Source: Lyophyllum atratum
Lineage: Eukaryota; Basidiomycota; Agaricomycetes; Agaricales; Lyophyllaceae
Reading direction: 5' to 3'
Assembly: GCA_014905825.1 (NCBI GenBank)
Contig: JACGCN010000008.1
Location: 1,364,001-1,428,000, forward strand
Length of the DNA stretch: 64,000 bases
In this document: positions 33,062 to 46,000 of the stretch, one piece after another
Numbering within the stretch: position 1 is the stretch's first letter
Layout of the letters: each line of letters opens with the position of its first letter
Notes under the pieces: generated by a model
Seen by the model: the letters and a program-made list of their open reading frames with translations, nothing else
The model's database searches: none
What the model was told of the DNA's origin: nothing
Position numbers and translations under genes: made by a program

Positions 33062-35717
33062 TCATGTTTTTTCATCCCCTACATCCTCAGCCTCTCTCTT
33101 ATCCATCTCCACCGGGCGCAGCAGCAGCGCCAGCAACAACTGCACAACAGCAATCCCCGCCAGCACCCGATACCCCGTCCGCCACGCCTGCACAAACGCC
33201 TGCACCACCACCCCCCGGTCCACGCCCGCCGGCGTACGCTCGACCAGTGCCACCACGTCGTTCAGGTTCAGGCCCAACACCCGGTCCTCGCCTACGGCCC
33301 GTGTGAAAGCTTTCCTGAATGTATTGTTGATGACTAGTTGAGGGATGACTATGAGCACCACACCATTACAATATAAAGGGGAGAGACATACTGGTGCCGA
33401 TGATACCGACGCCCAAGACCCCGCCGAGGTTCGGGGACGTCCCTACGAGCGCGGTCACGGTGGACAGCTCGTCCGTCGGGAGACCCACTTGTGCGATGAT
33501 CATCGATATTTGCGTGCCCTACATCCCAGTCATGTGAGGAAGGGTGCAGAGGGATGGAACAATCCAAGAGGGGGGAACGTACGCATCCGAAGCCGAACCC
33601 GCAGACCAAGGCGTAACCCACTATACGTCCGATCGTGCTGGTTTCATCAAGCGTCGACATCAGGCCCTTTAGTCGGACAAAAAAAAAAACATCTTGGTCA
33701 GCACATGCATACACACCGAAGAAGCACAGCAGAAACGGCGCGCATATCTTGCATAGGCGGGATCAAGATGATTGGCGTCGGATGGCCAGGAAACGGAAAG
33801 AGATCACGATGAGATTATACATACCAAGCCGACGGGCAACACGGCGAGAGACCCGAGGAAGGGAGGACGGACGAGGCCGGTGCGGTAGGAGAAGTAGTTG
33901 GTGATGGTGCTTGAGATGGCTGCCATGCTGAGAAAGGGGATGACGAGGGCGCCGGCGTTGATCGGAGAGACGCCGAGGACTTGGAGGAATACTGCGCAGA
34001 TCAGGACGAAAAAGAAGGAGATGTCAGTATCTGGACATGGAGTGGGAGCGAGCACGGGAGAAGAGCGCATGGAACGTAAAACAATACGATCAGAGCGCAG
34101 GAGGAGGTTGGATGGGACGACTTACATGGAAGATAGAACGTCTGATCATGATGCGGGCGGAGGTTTGGAGGTTCAATGAGGAATAACAATCACAATCAGC
34201 GGCGCCAGGTAAAAGAACGGGGCACATGCCGTAGCGAACAGGTGGAAAAACAAGAGGCAGCGGACAACTGGAGACACGATCATGAATAGGTTGCCTTTGA
34301 TAAACGAATACAATCTGCTCACGTATAGCAAGGGGAACATTGCGCCAGCGCCACCTTACAAACAACCTCATTGGCGCGATCGGTTTCGAGGCATAGTTCT
34401 CAGCCACGATGAACAACCCAAACGAGACCGCTGCAGCGCAGAACATCCCAATGACAGTCGGGGAGTTCCATGGCTTGGACTGGCCTCCGAGGTTCAGGGC
34501 CACCACCAGGAATGTCAATGTTGCGATCAGCGTCATCATCCCCGCAAAATCGAGAGTCGCGAGTTTGGCACGCATGGAGGGTCTCTGCGAGGATGATGAA
34601 GATGACTGCCTCGGCCCAGACGCGCGAAGGGCCCTCAAGAGGATTAACGTAACTGTCGGTCCAATCCCAAGTCAGACGTGGAAAAAGATACGAAACGAGG
34701 AAGGAGACGAACTGACAGGCCCAAACGGGGCGTTGAATAAGAATCTGGATATTCGTTGTAAATCGGTGTACGCGGGAGTCTAAGGAATGGAAGTGCACCC
34801 ACATCCATCTCCAGTGCCCGGATTTCGAAAAGCCGCCACCGACGATGGGCCCCATCGCGTCGGCCACTGTAAAGACCAAGTTTATGAGGTTGAGGTACGA
34901 GCCGCGTTGTCTCTCGTTTGTCAGGTCTATACAAGAACAAAGGCTAAATTTAGCCCTCGGGAAGATGGTGTATTGAGAATAGCGCGACGCGACGTACGGG
35001 TAACCAAAATGGTGGACAGCGAGAGCAGCCCCGCGCCGCCCACTCCGCTAATAAGCCGTCCAGCCACGAGCTGCGTCAGGGTTTTACTGAGGCCCGCGAT
35101 GATGTTCCCGAGGATGAACACCCATATGGCGAGAATCAGCAACCGTTTCGTCCCGATCGCGTCCTGGAGTGATTTAGATGCGGAATTTAGACGCGTGGTG
35201 ATGTAGACACGTACTGCGAGGCGACCCGTGACGGGCTGGAGCACCGTCGTGGTGAGGAGGTACGAGGTCGTGATCCATGTGAGGGAGCCTTTTGCGTGGA
35301 GTGCGCTCCCGATGGAGGAGATGGAAGTGTTCACGATGGTTTGTTCTGCATACGGATGTCAATGAGTAGCCTTTGTACAGAGACGCTGTCTCTACTCACC
35401 GATGGCAAAAAGGAAGGATACCATCCCCAGACTAACGTCCACAAGTCAGTTGCAATTAGACGCGTGGCAGGTTCGTCTGACCTGCATAAAATAAGGACGA
35501 TTTGTCCCCTGTGCATGTCATCGAACTTCGGGTACAACGCATGCTCTTCGCCGTCTAATTTCTCTAGGTCAGGCAGTTCCTGGGCTTTTTCGACAGCGGA
35601 AAGCGAAGCGTTGGTAGAAGGGTCCTGGACTTTCTTGACATTGTCCAATGTCACGCCCGGTCTTTCAGAAGCAGGAGCCAAAGGCACCTGCTGAATTTCC
35701 GACGTCGACGACGACAT
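33062..35717 (-). CDS. Major facilitator transporter, drug:H+ antiporter-like, 13 exons
   Basis: Model: complement(33062..33333, 33392..33518, 33583..33666, 33825..33991, 34126..34141, 34194..34267, 34323..34652, 34713..34744, 34803..34926, 34998..35163, 35215..35345, 35400..35431, 35482..35717), 596 residues. The hydrophilic N-terminus is followed by TM1 (LGMVSFLFAI) with EQTIVNTSISSIG. Then SLTWITTSYLLTTT, motif-A-like GRLADAIGTKR, RLISGVGGAGLLSLSTILV, antiporter motif C (VFTVADAMGPIVGGG), HWRWIFLFNAPFG, then LDFAGMMTLIATLTFLVVAL, FLQVLGVSPINAGALVIPF and GFGFGCGTQISMIIAQVGLP. Layout fits a 14-TM DHA2-type exporter of drugs or small metabolites, substrate unknown. Exon 9 is only 16 nt, and the splice choice around 34142-34193 is the least certain. 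It ends convergent with pex13, about 310 nt away. Confidence 0.88.
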
Positions 35718-36311
35718 GGTTGTCAGGACCAGCGACACCGAGCACCTTTCGTTGCCCCAATTTCGGTGTTCGCAGCCGCTTGCCGTGAGTCGTCCATGTG
35801 GTCAATGAGGCACACACGAGATCGGAGAAGAAAAATCTGGGAAATTTGGGTTGTTTCACGCCAGCCCGATTCGGCTCGCGTATCTGCCTGGACAGGCCAA
35901 GATCAAGGTCCAAGGAACAAGGACGTCAAGGAACTCAGGAAGTACTTACAGTTACATAGGGCTCTAAGTACATAGGATTGTCTACCCGTACAGGTATCGA
36001 TACGGAGGGTAGTGAGAGCCTATGTAATTTAGAAGAATGAGTGGTTTAGTAGTCCCCCGTTCCAATACTGGGTGATCTATATATACAAGGCGGCGATGCC
36101 TGTCTCTCGATGGACGAGTTAGGTTAATGATACACTAGACTATGAACATCCCAAGGAAAGGCGCCGTCTTAACGATGCACCCAACTATTGAGATTAATCT
36201 CCCCAACCCGCGGCAGAAATAACTTATCAAAAAGCACCCCTCCACCCCTTGCAGCTGGCGCGCCTTGAGCTGCGCAGCTTCCATGTATGCTGCACGACCT
36301 CAATCCTCCCC
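35718..36311. other. Intergenic region
   Basis: Upstream of the minus-strand MFS gene and downstream of the minus-strand gene at 36312-38931. Only short shadow frames. A TATATA-type stretch at 36079-36086 is the only promoter-like sequence noted. Confidence 0.45.
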
Positions 36312-38931
36312 TCACCCTCTCTGTATCGCCGCAACAACCACCGTATTCGCATTCTCATCCGCATACACCTGCCCCACCCCCACCCCAACCCACGGCTCAC
36401 TCCCCCTCCTCAGCGGCGCAAACTCCCTCCACGCCCCCGCCTTCTTCTTCAGACCCAACTTATCCCCATTCTCCTCCCCGCCCCCGCCCCACACCTCCGG
36501 CGGAATCCCCGACACGCTTCGGTTGGTGGTACGCTCCTTATGCATATGCGTCCTCAGCCTTTCTGGCACACCCAAGCTAAGTCCCATACAAATACGGCAC
36601 AAAAGGGTCGTTCACTGACCTGCGCGTCGCCGCCCCTTGCTTGCTCCCCCTCTGCTTCTTGCGCCCCCCCTCGGTCTTCTCCTTCTCCTGCACGAGGTCA
36701 TGGTAGGACCCAGCCAGCGTCGTCGGGGACGATATGTCAATCACACTCCCCGTCGGCGTGCCCATCCTTGAGCGCCGCGGCGACCGGCTCCGTGAGGGTC
36801 TGAGCTCCCCAGATATCGACGTCGAGATCGAGTGCGTCAGCGAGTTGGTATGCGAGTTCGTCTTACTCGAGCTCTTGCTCTTACTCCTCTTCCCCGACTT
36901 CCCCGACCCCGCACTCTTCCTCACCTCCTTCCCTTCCCTCCCCTCCTTCCCTCTCCCCACCTCCTCCACACCACCCCTCACAAACGGCGACGCCTCCTGC
37001 GCCGCCTTGTAATCAAACTGATACGACCGCGGCTGCGTATGCCTCCTCCCAGGGCCCACCGCCCCATTCTCCCTACCATCCTCCAGCGCGAGTCCCCAAT
37101 CCATATCGGTATCCGCATCCAGATGCACATCCGCCTCCAACGAATTCCTCTTCGCATACGCAATCGGCGACGGGCTCCTAGACACGCTCTTCGGCGGGGC
37201 CCGGTACGAACGACGGTACGCCCTGAGCTGGCCCCGCGTCGGATGGCGACTGCGCGAGCGGCTCCGCGAATCGGAAAAGTCTTCGTCGGAAAAGGACCCG
37301 CGCGAGGACGGGCGGGCGTAGCGCATCGGCGAGGGGCTCCTTGACAGAACAGAAGAGTGGTCCTGGTCATCCACGAAGGGCTCCGTCATACCCGGGGGGT
37401 GCTCATGCAATGCCCGGGAGGTCTCTGTGCTAGGGCGGGGTGGCGAGTCGGGGGCCTGCGACCGGATACTGGCGGATTCCTCGTCAATTTTGGCCGTGGA
37501 GGGGGCACCGAGGTTTGCGAGGAAGCGGTTGGGAGGTGGGTGACCGACGCGGGGGGAGCTCGTGGGGGAGGAGGAGTTGTACCCCGAGCCTGGGGCGCGC
37601 GTGGACGTGCGGCGGGCGGAGCCGGGGGGCGACATGCCTATTGTGGGTGTTGCGGGGGTGCTGTAGCTGCCGGGAAGGCGGCTGGGTGGTGCACGCCGGA
37701 TGGGGCTGGTAGCACTGCGAGAACCTGAACCTGAACCTGATGCCAGTGCATCAGCCGAGTGATCTCGGCGGGACCGCGAATGCGAACGGGGACGGGGGGT
37801 AGGGAGGGTACGTTTATTTGAGGCAGTGCTTGTGGATGCGTACGAGGTCGAGGCCTGTGAGCTAGATGCATGGGATGATGAACCGGCGGTGGATGAAGAT
37901 GCGACGGGTTGTGATGGATTGAGATCTACAGGACGAGACGCCCATGAGCTGGGCACAGCATCAAACGGCGAGCGAACAGCACTGCCAAAACCTGCACTGG
38001 AGCTCGGGCTAGTTTTAGGGCGTTTGACACGTGCGGGGCGGGGTACGTGAGGCGGTAGAAGGTGGGAGGAGGGGTGCACTGCGGATGCGGGCGGGATGCG
38101 AGGCAGGGGTCGGATCTGGCTCTGGTTCTGGGTAATTGTGATGGTGGTGGCGGCAGTAGTAGTAGAGTCAGACGATGTTGATGTAGATGCTGCTCCGGAT
38201 GAAGACGATGAAGACGTGGCGGCGGCTGATGACGATGATGATGATGGTCCAGCCTGCGATTCTGTAGGATCCACGGCCATCGCTTGGTATCGTACGCTCA
38301 CGGCATGCGGTGCTGTCGTCGCCGCTCGTGGCCGCGATGCGCCCGTCATGAGCACCTTTGACGTCGGTGGGCGATGTGTATTAGCCACTCTCATGGCTGC
38401 GCTCTTGCTGCTTTCTACAATGGGTCCCGGGGTGGGTACAGCAGGAAGTGGGCGTGGGTGCGCTAGTGTTGGTTCCTGGGTCCTCGTGGACCACTCCTGC
38501 ACGACCACCGTAGGCGGTTTCGGGAGAGCGTGCGACGACGACGACCCGCTTGCGGCACCGCGCGAGGAAGAGCCAATCTCGAGTCTGCCTAGACTTGGTT
38601 GACGCTTAACGGGCGGGGGTGTCCTGCGAGTGAGGCTGATCTGCCGGGGTCGCTGATGCGGAATGGGGGGCAGGGGCTCGGGGTTGTGGAGGGCCATTTG
38701 TGCGATGTACGCTTGCTCGTCGTGGCTGGCGAGCATCTGGGACGTGCGTGGCGTGGAGGAAGGGGACGATGGGGATGGGGGTAGTATGCCTGCCTCCGTG
38801 TTTTGACGAGAAAGCGGTTTTGATTCGGGCTTTTTGCCAAACAGGCCCCTCAAGGCGAGGAGTGATGGCTCTGCGTCTTCCACTGGGGGCTGGCGCAGGG
38901 GCTCAGGAAAACCTGAGACTGATAGCGCCAT
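36312..38931 (-). CDS. Large Ser/Arg/Pro-rich protein with a conserved-looking C-terminal exon
   Basis: Model: complement(36312..36576, 36620..38931), 858 residues, one 43-nt GT-AG intron. The start is the ATG of MALSVSGF at 38931; the frame stays open further upstream without an ATG. Most of the protein is Ser/Pro/Arg/Thr-rich and probably disordered. It has a Ser-run region, SR-dipeptide tracts (SRSRSRSR near residue 560), and a motif seen twice (SRSPSPMRYA and SRSPSPIAYA). The C-terminal exon differs in character: NRSVSGIPPEVWGG, LGLKKKAGAWREFAP, VGQVYADENANTVVV, ordered and likely conserved. No known domain. The SR-like tracts suggest an RNA- or phosphorylation-related role, which is inference. 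Confidence 0.78.
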
Positions 38932-40202
38932 AATGCTGATGAAAGACCGGTGAGAACACGGATGGAAGGTAAGAACAGGACTAACAAACTCGTCCAAGCA
39001 CTCGTCGGGGCTGCTGATGCGCGCGTTGAACTTGAAGGGGGGGAAGAAGAAGATCAGACCGTGGTTGCTCTCTTAACCTTTCGGGGGATATCGAACCCTA
39101 CGCGAGCTCAGATTGATATCAGGCAACTCAGATTCACCGTAAGGGTGCAGGAACGATGCACTGACAAAAAATTCCTATGCGAATTGGGCACACCCTCCGG
39201 TTATCTGCTACCACGATCAAAAGTCAATCAAATGATCGCCCGGCGTGATACCCAGTCCCCGAATGCTCCCTCCCTCTTCACCCTTTTTCTGTGCTGTACG
39301 GCAGTATGAATCATCATAAGTACCAAAGACAATGATTACTACTCAAGGATTGGCGCATAGACAGTCGTGGGACACAGTCATCACCCATGAGCGATGTTGC
39401 TTACAAGGGCCTGGGTGATTGCCATGGCTTCCGACTCCTCCCCTATCAACCGAATTGACAAGGCGGCTAAAAGCGACAGTCAACCAAGCGCAGGAACATG
39501 CATGAGGGAGTGGGGCCGTCATCCGCATCTATGAAGTGCTACTTAGAAAGGAGGAATGAAGGATGAAACATTGATCATTATCCTCCAGTATTCGGGTAAA
39601 CGGCGACTATACAGCCATCGATAACCTCTACGTCTAAAGGAGACAAAAAGGACAGGCATCTTGCCGATGGCTTGGCAGGATCTTGTGGCGCACGTCCAGC
39701 CTCGATGGCAGATGCCCTTGGGAAATTATGAGCGAGCCTGCAGCTGATCAAGTATATTTCATGTTACGTGTAGAGTGTCATTCCTCAATGATCTCCAGCT
39801 TGGGTGAAGCTGCGGCAGTAGATGACATATGAGACGACACATCACCATGAATATGTCAGTTATAGACACCCCTTTGCGACAACGGCCTTAGTGCTCTGGA
39901 GCAGGGTCAATAAATGTCAAGAGTACATATTAATGTACGACCCGGACTCGTTAGCAATCACACCTTCGCCGTTTCTGGACCGGGTTTTAGGATTCGGAGG
40001 AGCGTACGCAGCGTCGAAGAGATGGCTAGCAGCCTCCTTCCTCTCCGTGTTGTAGATGAAACTGGGAAGAAGACAAGAAGCTGAAGATCACATGGAGGGA
40101 AGAAGTGGAAAAGCTGACTAATCATAACAACGGCGCGTGCTCATCGTCGCACGGCGTTCTCTGCCCTTGCCTTCCCATCCCTTCCCCCTCACAGTCGGCC
40201 CA
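38932..40202. other. Divergent intergenic region
   Basis: About 1.27 kb between the divergent genes at 38931 and 40203. Short unrelated frames only. A pyrimidine-rich tract ending in CACAG just before 40193 could be the acceptor of a 5' intron for the next gene, but no matching upstream coding exon was found. Confidence 0.4.
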
Positions 40203-40983
40203 ATGCCGCAGCCCACCAACCCACCCGCCCAGAACCCACCCGCCGGCCAGAACCCTCCCAATGGCCAGAACCCTCAGAACCCTCCCAATGGCCAGAACCC
40301 CCAAAACCCCCAAACCCCGCCCGCCAACTCCAACTCCAACTCCAACTCAAACCCCTCCGCCACCACCAGCACCCGCATCTCCATCCCCATCACCGCCCCC
40401 GCCGGCCTCCTCACCATAACCCAGCCCCCCCAAACCGCCACCTCCTTTTACAAAATCGCCCCCTCCAACTTCGTCACCTTCGGCTGGAACTTCTCCTTCA
40501 TCCAAGTCACCCCCACCCACCTCACCGTCAGCGCCGTATGCGAGAACGGCAACACCTACCCCGTGGGCCCGACGGACGGGGTCATCCCTGGGACGGCGAC
40601 GGAGGTGGTGTGGGATTTGTTCTCGTATCAGCAGAATCACCCGAATACGCCGCTGGCGCCGGCGCAGTATACTCTGCAAATTTGGGACGATAGGGGCCCG
40701 GGGGCAGGGAGGGCGCCGGGGTATATGCAGGCGAATACGGGGCTGAAGTTCGCGCTGTACACGCCGCAGACGTATACGGGCCTCGCTGACGGTATGTTTT
40801 ATTGATTTTATATGGGGGCTTTGGAGGTGGGACTGATGTTGGCGATATTTTGCAGGTTGGTCGTGTACGACGTGTAGCGCAGCGTGGTCGGCGTACGCAG
40901 CGAACCCGCTGCTCGTGAGCATCTGCGCGACCTTCCTCATCATGTTCCTCTCCGGCTTCGGTCTCCTACGACACTGGCGCTGA
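40203..40983 (+). CDS. DUF7137-like single-pass membrane protein
   Basis: Model: join(40203..40791, 40856..40983), 238 residues, one 64-nt intron. The N-terminal about 60 residues consist of Pro/Asn/Gln repeats (unit like NPPNGQNPQ) and an (NS)n run. The central beta-rich domain has SFYKIAPSNFVTFGWNFSFI, LTVSAVCENG and YTLQIWDDRGPGAG, and ends FALYTPQTYTGLADGWSCTTC. A C-terminal membrane segment follows (PLLVSICATFLIMFLSGFG) with a short basic tail. Order and motifs match the fungal family I know as DUF7137, whose function is not established. Members usually have a signal peptide. None is visible from this ATG, so an upstream first exon may be missing. Confidence 0.75.
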
Positions 40984-42036
40984 GCACCACACGCGCATCT
41001 GTACCCCTGCCTCCACGGAAAGATACCAGCCCCTAGATGGTGCATCACATCACGCGCATGGCCTCGACGTACTCGTACCCCCTGTTTTACGACGAGATGA
41101 CCGTCCCCCACTTCATAGACTCTTTCCAGCTCTCTTGGTTATCTTTGCTTCTCTGGTTTTGGACACTATGCATGAAGATTATATATACATACAGCACGCA
41201 CGTACGCATCACTCTCGTCTCTTACACCTGTCTCTCATATGCATCTGAATTATTCTCTTCCTCACCCCTTACGCTCCTTACATATACACATTACTGGACT
41301 TTGGGTAATACAGACGTCGATGTTGGAAGCGCTGTCCGTTAAGATATGGGAACTCGACCTGCCGATGCATTGGGGTGTCAGTCTCTTGCATGGTCACTTA
41401 CCCATCTACGCCCAGTATGGCTGCTTCGACTTGACGACCGATTTATCATCGTTGAACAGGCCTGACAACTTGTCAGGTCCTATAGTGTACATGGATATCG
41501 CTGCCCCAACAGATCCGGTCATATTTCTGACTGATTCGGGAACCCTGTTCGACTCAGGGTCTGGACGATCAAAACTATGACCAGCTGTTTTTGAACCTGG
41601 GCTTTTGGGCTGGACGATAAATTCACATTCCTCACAGCTCTATATGTCTAAACTTCAACGGGGAGTCTGCATCGCTCGCCTGCCTATCGTTCAGTCCGAA
41701 GAGATTTTGACTTATCATTATGCTCTGGCGTATCTCTTTCCTCCACAAATAGGACCATTCGCCCAGTCTCGTCGCTCATGTCCATCGCGCCGCCAGGATT
41801 GAGGCTTACGAACTATCAACTATCCGACGGAAAACCTGTCAATGCGTGGACGTGACGATGCATATTGTCCATGCCAAACGTACACCTTTTTTGATGGAGC
41901 TTCTTATTTTCACTTCTCTGCCACCACTCTTCTACAGATTAGTACATCGTAAGCTGACTGGCCTTCGGACTCGGAGCACTTGGTATCGTCGTGTTCAGGT
42001 GAGTTCAACCGACCCTAAGCAGTACCGTTTACCAAG

Positions 42037-42129
42037 TCCGGTTGCGTAGGGGTTTAACGCGCCACCAGATCTGTGGGATGGAGCCACATGTATACTTGGT
42101 GGAGAGTCCTGTTCGACTCAGGGACCAGA
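42037..42129 (+). repeat. tRNA-like element, copy 1
   Basis: Begins TCCGGTTGCGTAGGGG (A-box-like). It has a possible anticodon stem CCACC/GGTGG enclosing about 30 variable nt, then GAGAGTCCTG TTCGACT CAGGG as a T arm with B-box GTTCGACTC, and ends ACCAGAC, which pairs with the 5' end (6 of 7). The loop lacks the universal U33, so a functional tRNA is unlikely. It looks like a tRNA-derived repeat or pseudogene. Confidence 0.6.
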
Positions 42130-42340
42130 CGATGGTGACGCTGTATGTATTTCTTTTTTATACAAAGCTCTAGGTTAACGTTCAACCCTGCCTTTCCCTC
42201 TCATCAACAAAAAAACAGTCCAATTCTCGCGTTCTCCGAGTCGCATATCGCACTTCTTATCTCCAGGAGTCTCGCCTTCCGATGTCATCTTCAGTCGCCG
42301 GGGTGTATATTACAAGCCATGAACAGTACCCAGCACCAAG

Positions 42341-42440
42341 TCTGGTTGCGTAGCGGTATATCGCCGGCCAGAAGATCACTTGCTTTACGGGACCCTTGAA
42401 TTTCCATTGACGGGGAGCCCTGTTCGACTCAGGGACCAGT
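42341..42440 (+). repeat. tRNA-like element, copy 2
   Basis: Starts TCTGGTTGCGTAGCGG and ends CCCTG TTCGACT CAGGG ACCAGTC. The acceptor ends and D-arm pairing (GCG/CGC) are kept, the central part is longer and diverged from copy 1. Same family as the copies at 42037, 51635 and 51883. Confidence 0.6.
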
Positions 42441-43053
42441 CATGTACCAGCCTTCCAGTTTTCCTTGGTCTGCATCACATTTTGGTTCGGTCTTGTACCT
42501 AGGCGTCTGTGACAAGCCATGACTGGAGATCCTGACAAGTCCGGTCGCGCGGAGGTGCAAATGACTTGCCCCTTATTTTTTGAAATTGAAAGACAAAAAT
42601 CGGTTCACGTCGAGGACCCGAGCGCCAGAATCCAGAATCAACTCCATAATTACAGATCGTATAGAATATTTGGTCAAGAAAGGAAAAGGCCTTTCCGAAA
42701 TTTTTTATCATTATAGGAATTTCAAATGCGCTTGCAGAAACGTCGGACTCGTACCTCCACAGTTCCAGGAGTCACGGATGCATCGAGTCGAATCCCGTCA
42801 GAATTTATCACTGAGGCCCTTATCACAGCATTTTTGCGTACGTCGCATTGCCATGGTCCATTGGTCGTCGCCGAGTCGTCGCAGACGAAAAGTTCGGTTC
42901 AAGGGTTAACCGAACTCGGGCTGAGTCATGCGGGGCAAATTTGGCAAGCTGAGTCAGCGATGGCGGCCTACAAAATCGGCGGAACTCTTCTTCATCTGCT
43001 CATTGTTCATATACCCACCCCGCATTTCCGACACTATCATCTCTCTATATTGC

Positions 43054-46000
43054 ATGGAAGCAGGCCTCGAGATACCCAACAGCACTCAAAATCAGATCCC
43101 TCCTAGAGAGAAAGGCCCACGGCCTCCGCGCAATCGACTACGGAACGCTAATAGAACGGCTGATCCATCGACGGAGCCTCGAGAAAACGAGCCGCCTAAC
43201 CGTCAACGTCGGCCATATAGACCTCCTAGAGAAGATGCAGATGGACAGGCGCGATCGAGCCCTTCGAGCTCTCAACCTGGGCCATCGCAGACGGGGAGCA
43301 TAGATAATGCGCTAAAGAAACGTACTCCGAGACGCAGAAATCCCCCAAATCCCACCGATGCGGGCGACACACGCAAATCGCCCGAGAATGCTGGTGAAGC
43401 GACGAAAGTCGACAGTGGTAGCCGGCCGCCGCAGCCAGCAGGAAGGGCACCCCGTCGTGGTGCCAAATTTAATGCCGGCCTCACAGAGCCTGGTTCAGGT
43501 CCTTCTTCGTCCGACCAACCAGCCAATAAATATAGGAACAAAGCCCATGCACGAGCTCCCGAACGAGAAGCAGATGATCTGACATCGAGGTTGACACACG
43601 ACCTTCGCACACCTCCCTACCCCGATTGTCCCATCTGCTTTTCGTCCATCACTCCAGCGCAAAGGACATGGTCATGTTCTCCCTCGATTCCTGTCATTCG
43701 GCCGCCGGATGCGGAGACTGAGGAGCAGCAGTACTGTTGGACCACGTTCCATGTGAAGTGCATCGGCGAGTGGGCGGCGAAGAGTGTCAAGGACATGGCT
43801 AATGCTTGGCGAGCCAGAGGTGAAGAAGGGAGGAAAGGTGATTGGCGCTGCCCTGGGTGCCAGGGAAAGCGAGAAATCGTGCCCTCTGGATATTGGTAAG
43901 CTACGATCCTAAATCTTTCTCAGCCACTCTGATTGAACCATTTAACAGGTGTTTCTGTAATTCGACGGCAGAACCAAAGCCTCCGCGTCTTGCGACGCCG
44001 CACTCATGCGCCAACCCATGCTCCCGTGTTCGCGAGAGCGGCTGCGGACATCCGTGTCCATTGCCATGCCATCCGGGCCCATGCCCGCCTTGTCAAGTCA
44101 CGACGCGTCTGGAGTGCTACTGCCCGCAGAAGAAGATTATGGCGTTTAGATGCGGTGTGGATAAGGGCAAGAAACGCGATCTTTCCTGCGGGAGTGTGTG
44201 TCGCCGAAAACTTGGATGTGGCAATCATGTATGCGAGGAGGTGTGCCATGAGGGTCCATGCGCAGCATGCTTGGTGAGGGAGGAGGTGAAGTGCTGGTGT
44301 GGATCGTCCACGAAGGAGATTGGATGCGGAGAAGGCGAGGAGATCCGGTGTGTCAACAAGGAGGGAAATTCTTGGGCGGGGAGATATGGATGTGAGGTCA
44401 GCTGTCAAGTGTATGTGTATTCATATTCCTCTTCCAGTTCCAATTCGCTGAGCTTATTACACCAGTGCTTTCGACTGTGGCATCCACAAATGCGAAGAAC
44501 CCTGTCACCCACCGCATTCATCCCGAGTATGCCCTCTATCCCCGTCTCTCATCACTACCTGCCCTTGCGGCGCGCATCCCATCGCTCGTTCGCCGTCCTC
44601 CCCGCTTCCCCAGACACACCCCAAGACCTTCCCCGCCCGCTCCTCCTGCACGGCCCCTATCCCCACCTGTAATTCTCCATGCAGCAAACCACTCTCAGGC
44701 TGCGATCACGCCTGCGCTGCACCATGCCACGATGGACCTTGTCCACCCTGCGCCGTCCCCATCGTGCGGCCGTGCAGGTGCGGGAGCACCACCCGCGGCG
44801 TGCGCTGCGCGGTGCTCCGCGAGTCGACCGAGATCCAGTGTGATAAACAGTGTATGGCTCTTCGCGCCTGTGGAAGGCATCAGTGCCGTCGGGTGTGTTG
44901 CCCGCTTGCGACTTTGGCTTCTGCCGCGGGGAAGAAGGGGAAGAAACGTGCGACGGGAGTGGCGGAGGTGGGAGTCGGGGAGGAGCAGGGTGGCTTGCAT
45001 GAGTGTGATTTGGTGTGTGGGAAGATGTTAGGATGTGGCCTGCACCCATGCGAGGAACGGGATCACAAGGGCGCGTGTCCGCCATGTTTGAGGAGCTCGT
45101 TTGAAGAGGTATGATTTCTGCTGCTTTTACTTTTTTACGGAGAGTTATTGATCTGATTGTATTGTTTGCAGATGGTCTGCTATTGTGGACGTACAGTTTT
45201 CGAGCCTCCAATCCCCTGCGGGACGCAGATGCGGTGCACATATCAGTGCTCGCGACCGCCGCCGCCGTGTGGGCACCCGCAGAGCCAGCATGCGTGCCAT
45301 GAAGACCCAAGGCCATGCCCGCCATGCCCGTTCCTTGCGACAAAGCAGTGCGCGTGCGGGAAGAAGATGATGACCAATGTACGTTGTTCGCTGGAGACTG
45401 AGAAGGTATCATGCGGCGCCGTCTGTGGCAAGTGAGTACTTTCTCTCTACCCCTACCTAGAGAATCAGCGGCTGACGATACATTGCTGTTGAAGGTTGAT
45501 GGACTGTGGGTTCCACCACTGTGAACGACTCTGTCATGGCGACAAGTGCGGCACATGCACTGCGCCCTGTGGGAAGTCACGGAAACGCTGGTACGTAGTC
45601 TATCTCTCCATGCACCCATGCAATCCACTCACCTTATCTTTTGTTTATTCAGTCTTCCTGTACATCATCCTTGCACGCTTCCGTGCCATGCCCCTTCAAG
45701 CTGCCCCGAAGACGAGCCCTGCACTTCCCTCGTCACGCTCGCCTGCCCCTGCGGACGTCTTCGACAATCTGTCCACTGCGGCCGCAGCACTGCCACGCCC
45801 GCCGGACGCCAGCAAACCGCGCCCAAGTGCAACAGCGACTGTGCGATCGCGAAGCGGAATGCGCGGCTCGCTGATGCGCTGGGCATCACAGCGGAATCGA
45901 GGGAGAAGGCGGCGACGGTGACGTACCATGAGGAGCTTGTGGTGTTTGCGAGGGCGAATGCGAAGTTTTTGGGGGTGGTGGAGAAGGCGTTTGATGAGTA

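Larger units (their letters stand above)
40984..43053. other. Intergenic region holding tRNA-like elements
   Basis: About 2 kb without a recognised protein gene. It contains at least two full tRNA-like elements (42037-42129 and 42341-42440), a 3' fragment near 41540-41566, and a partial 5' cop near 42533-42560, all on the plus strand. The ATG frame starting at 43054 begins the next gene. Confidence 0.55.

Noticed and set aside
44657..45628. 323-codon minus-strand frame
   Set aside because: It is antisense to NF-X1 fingers whose cysteine pattern is unmistakable on the plus strand.
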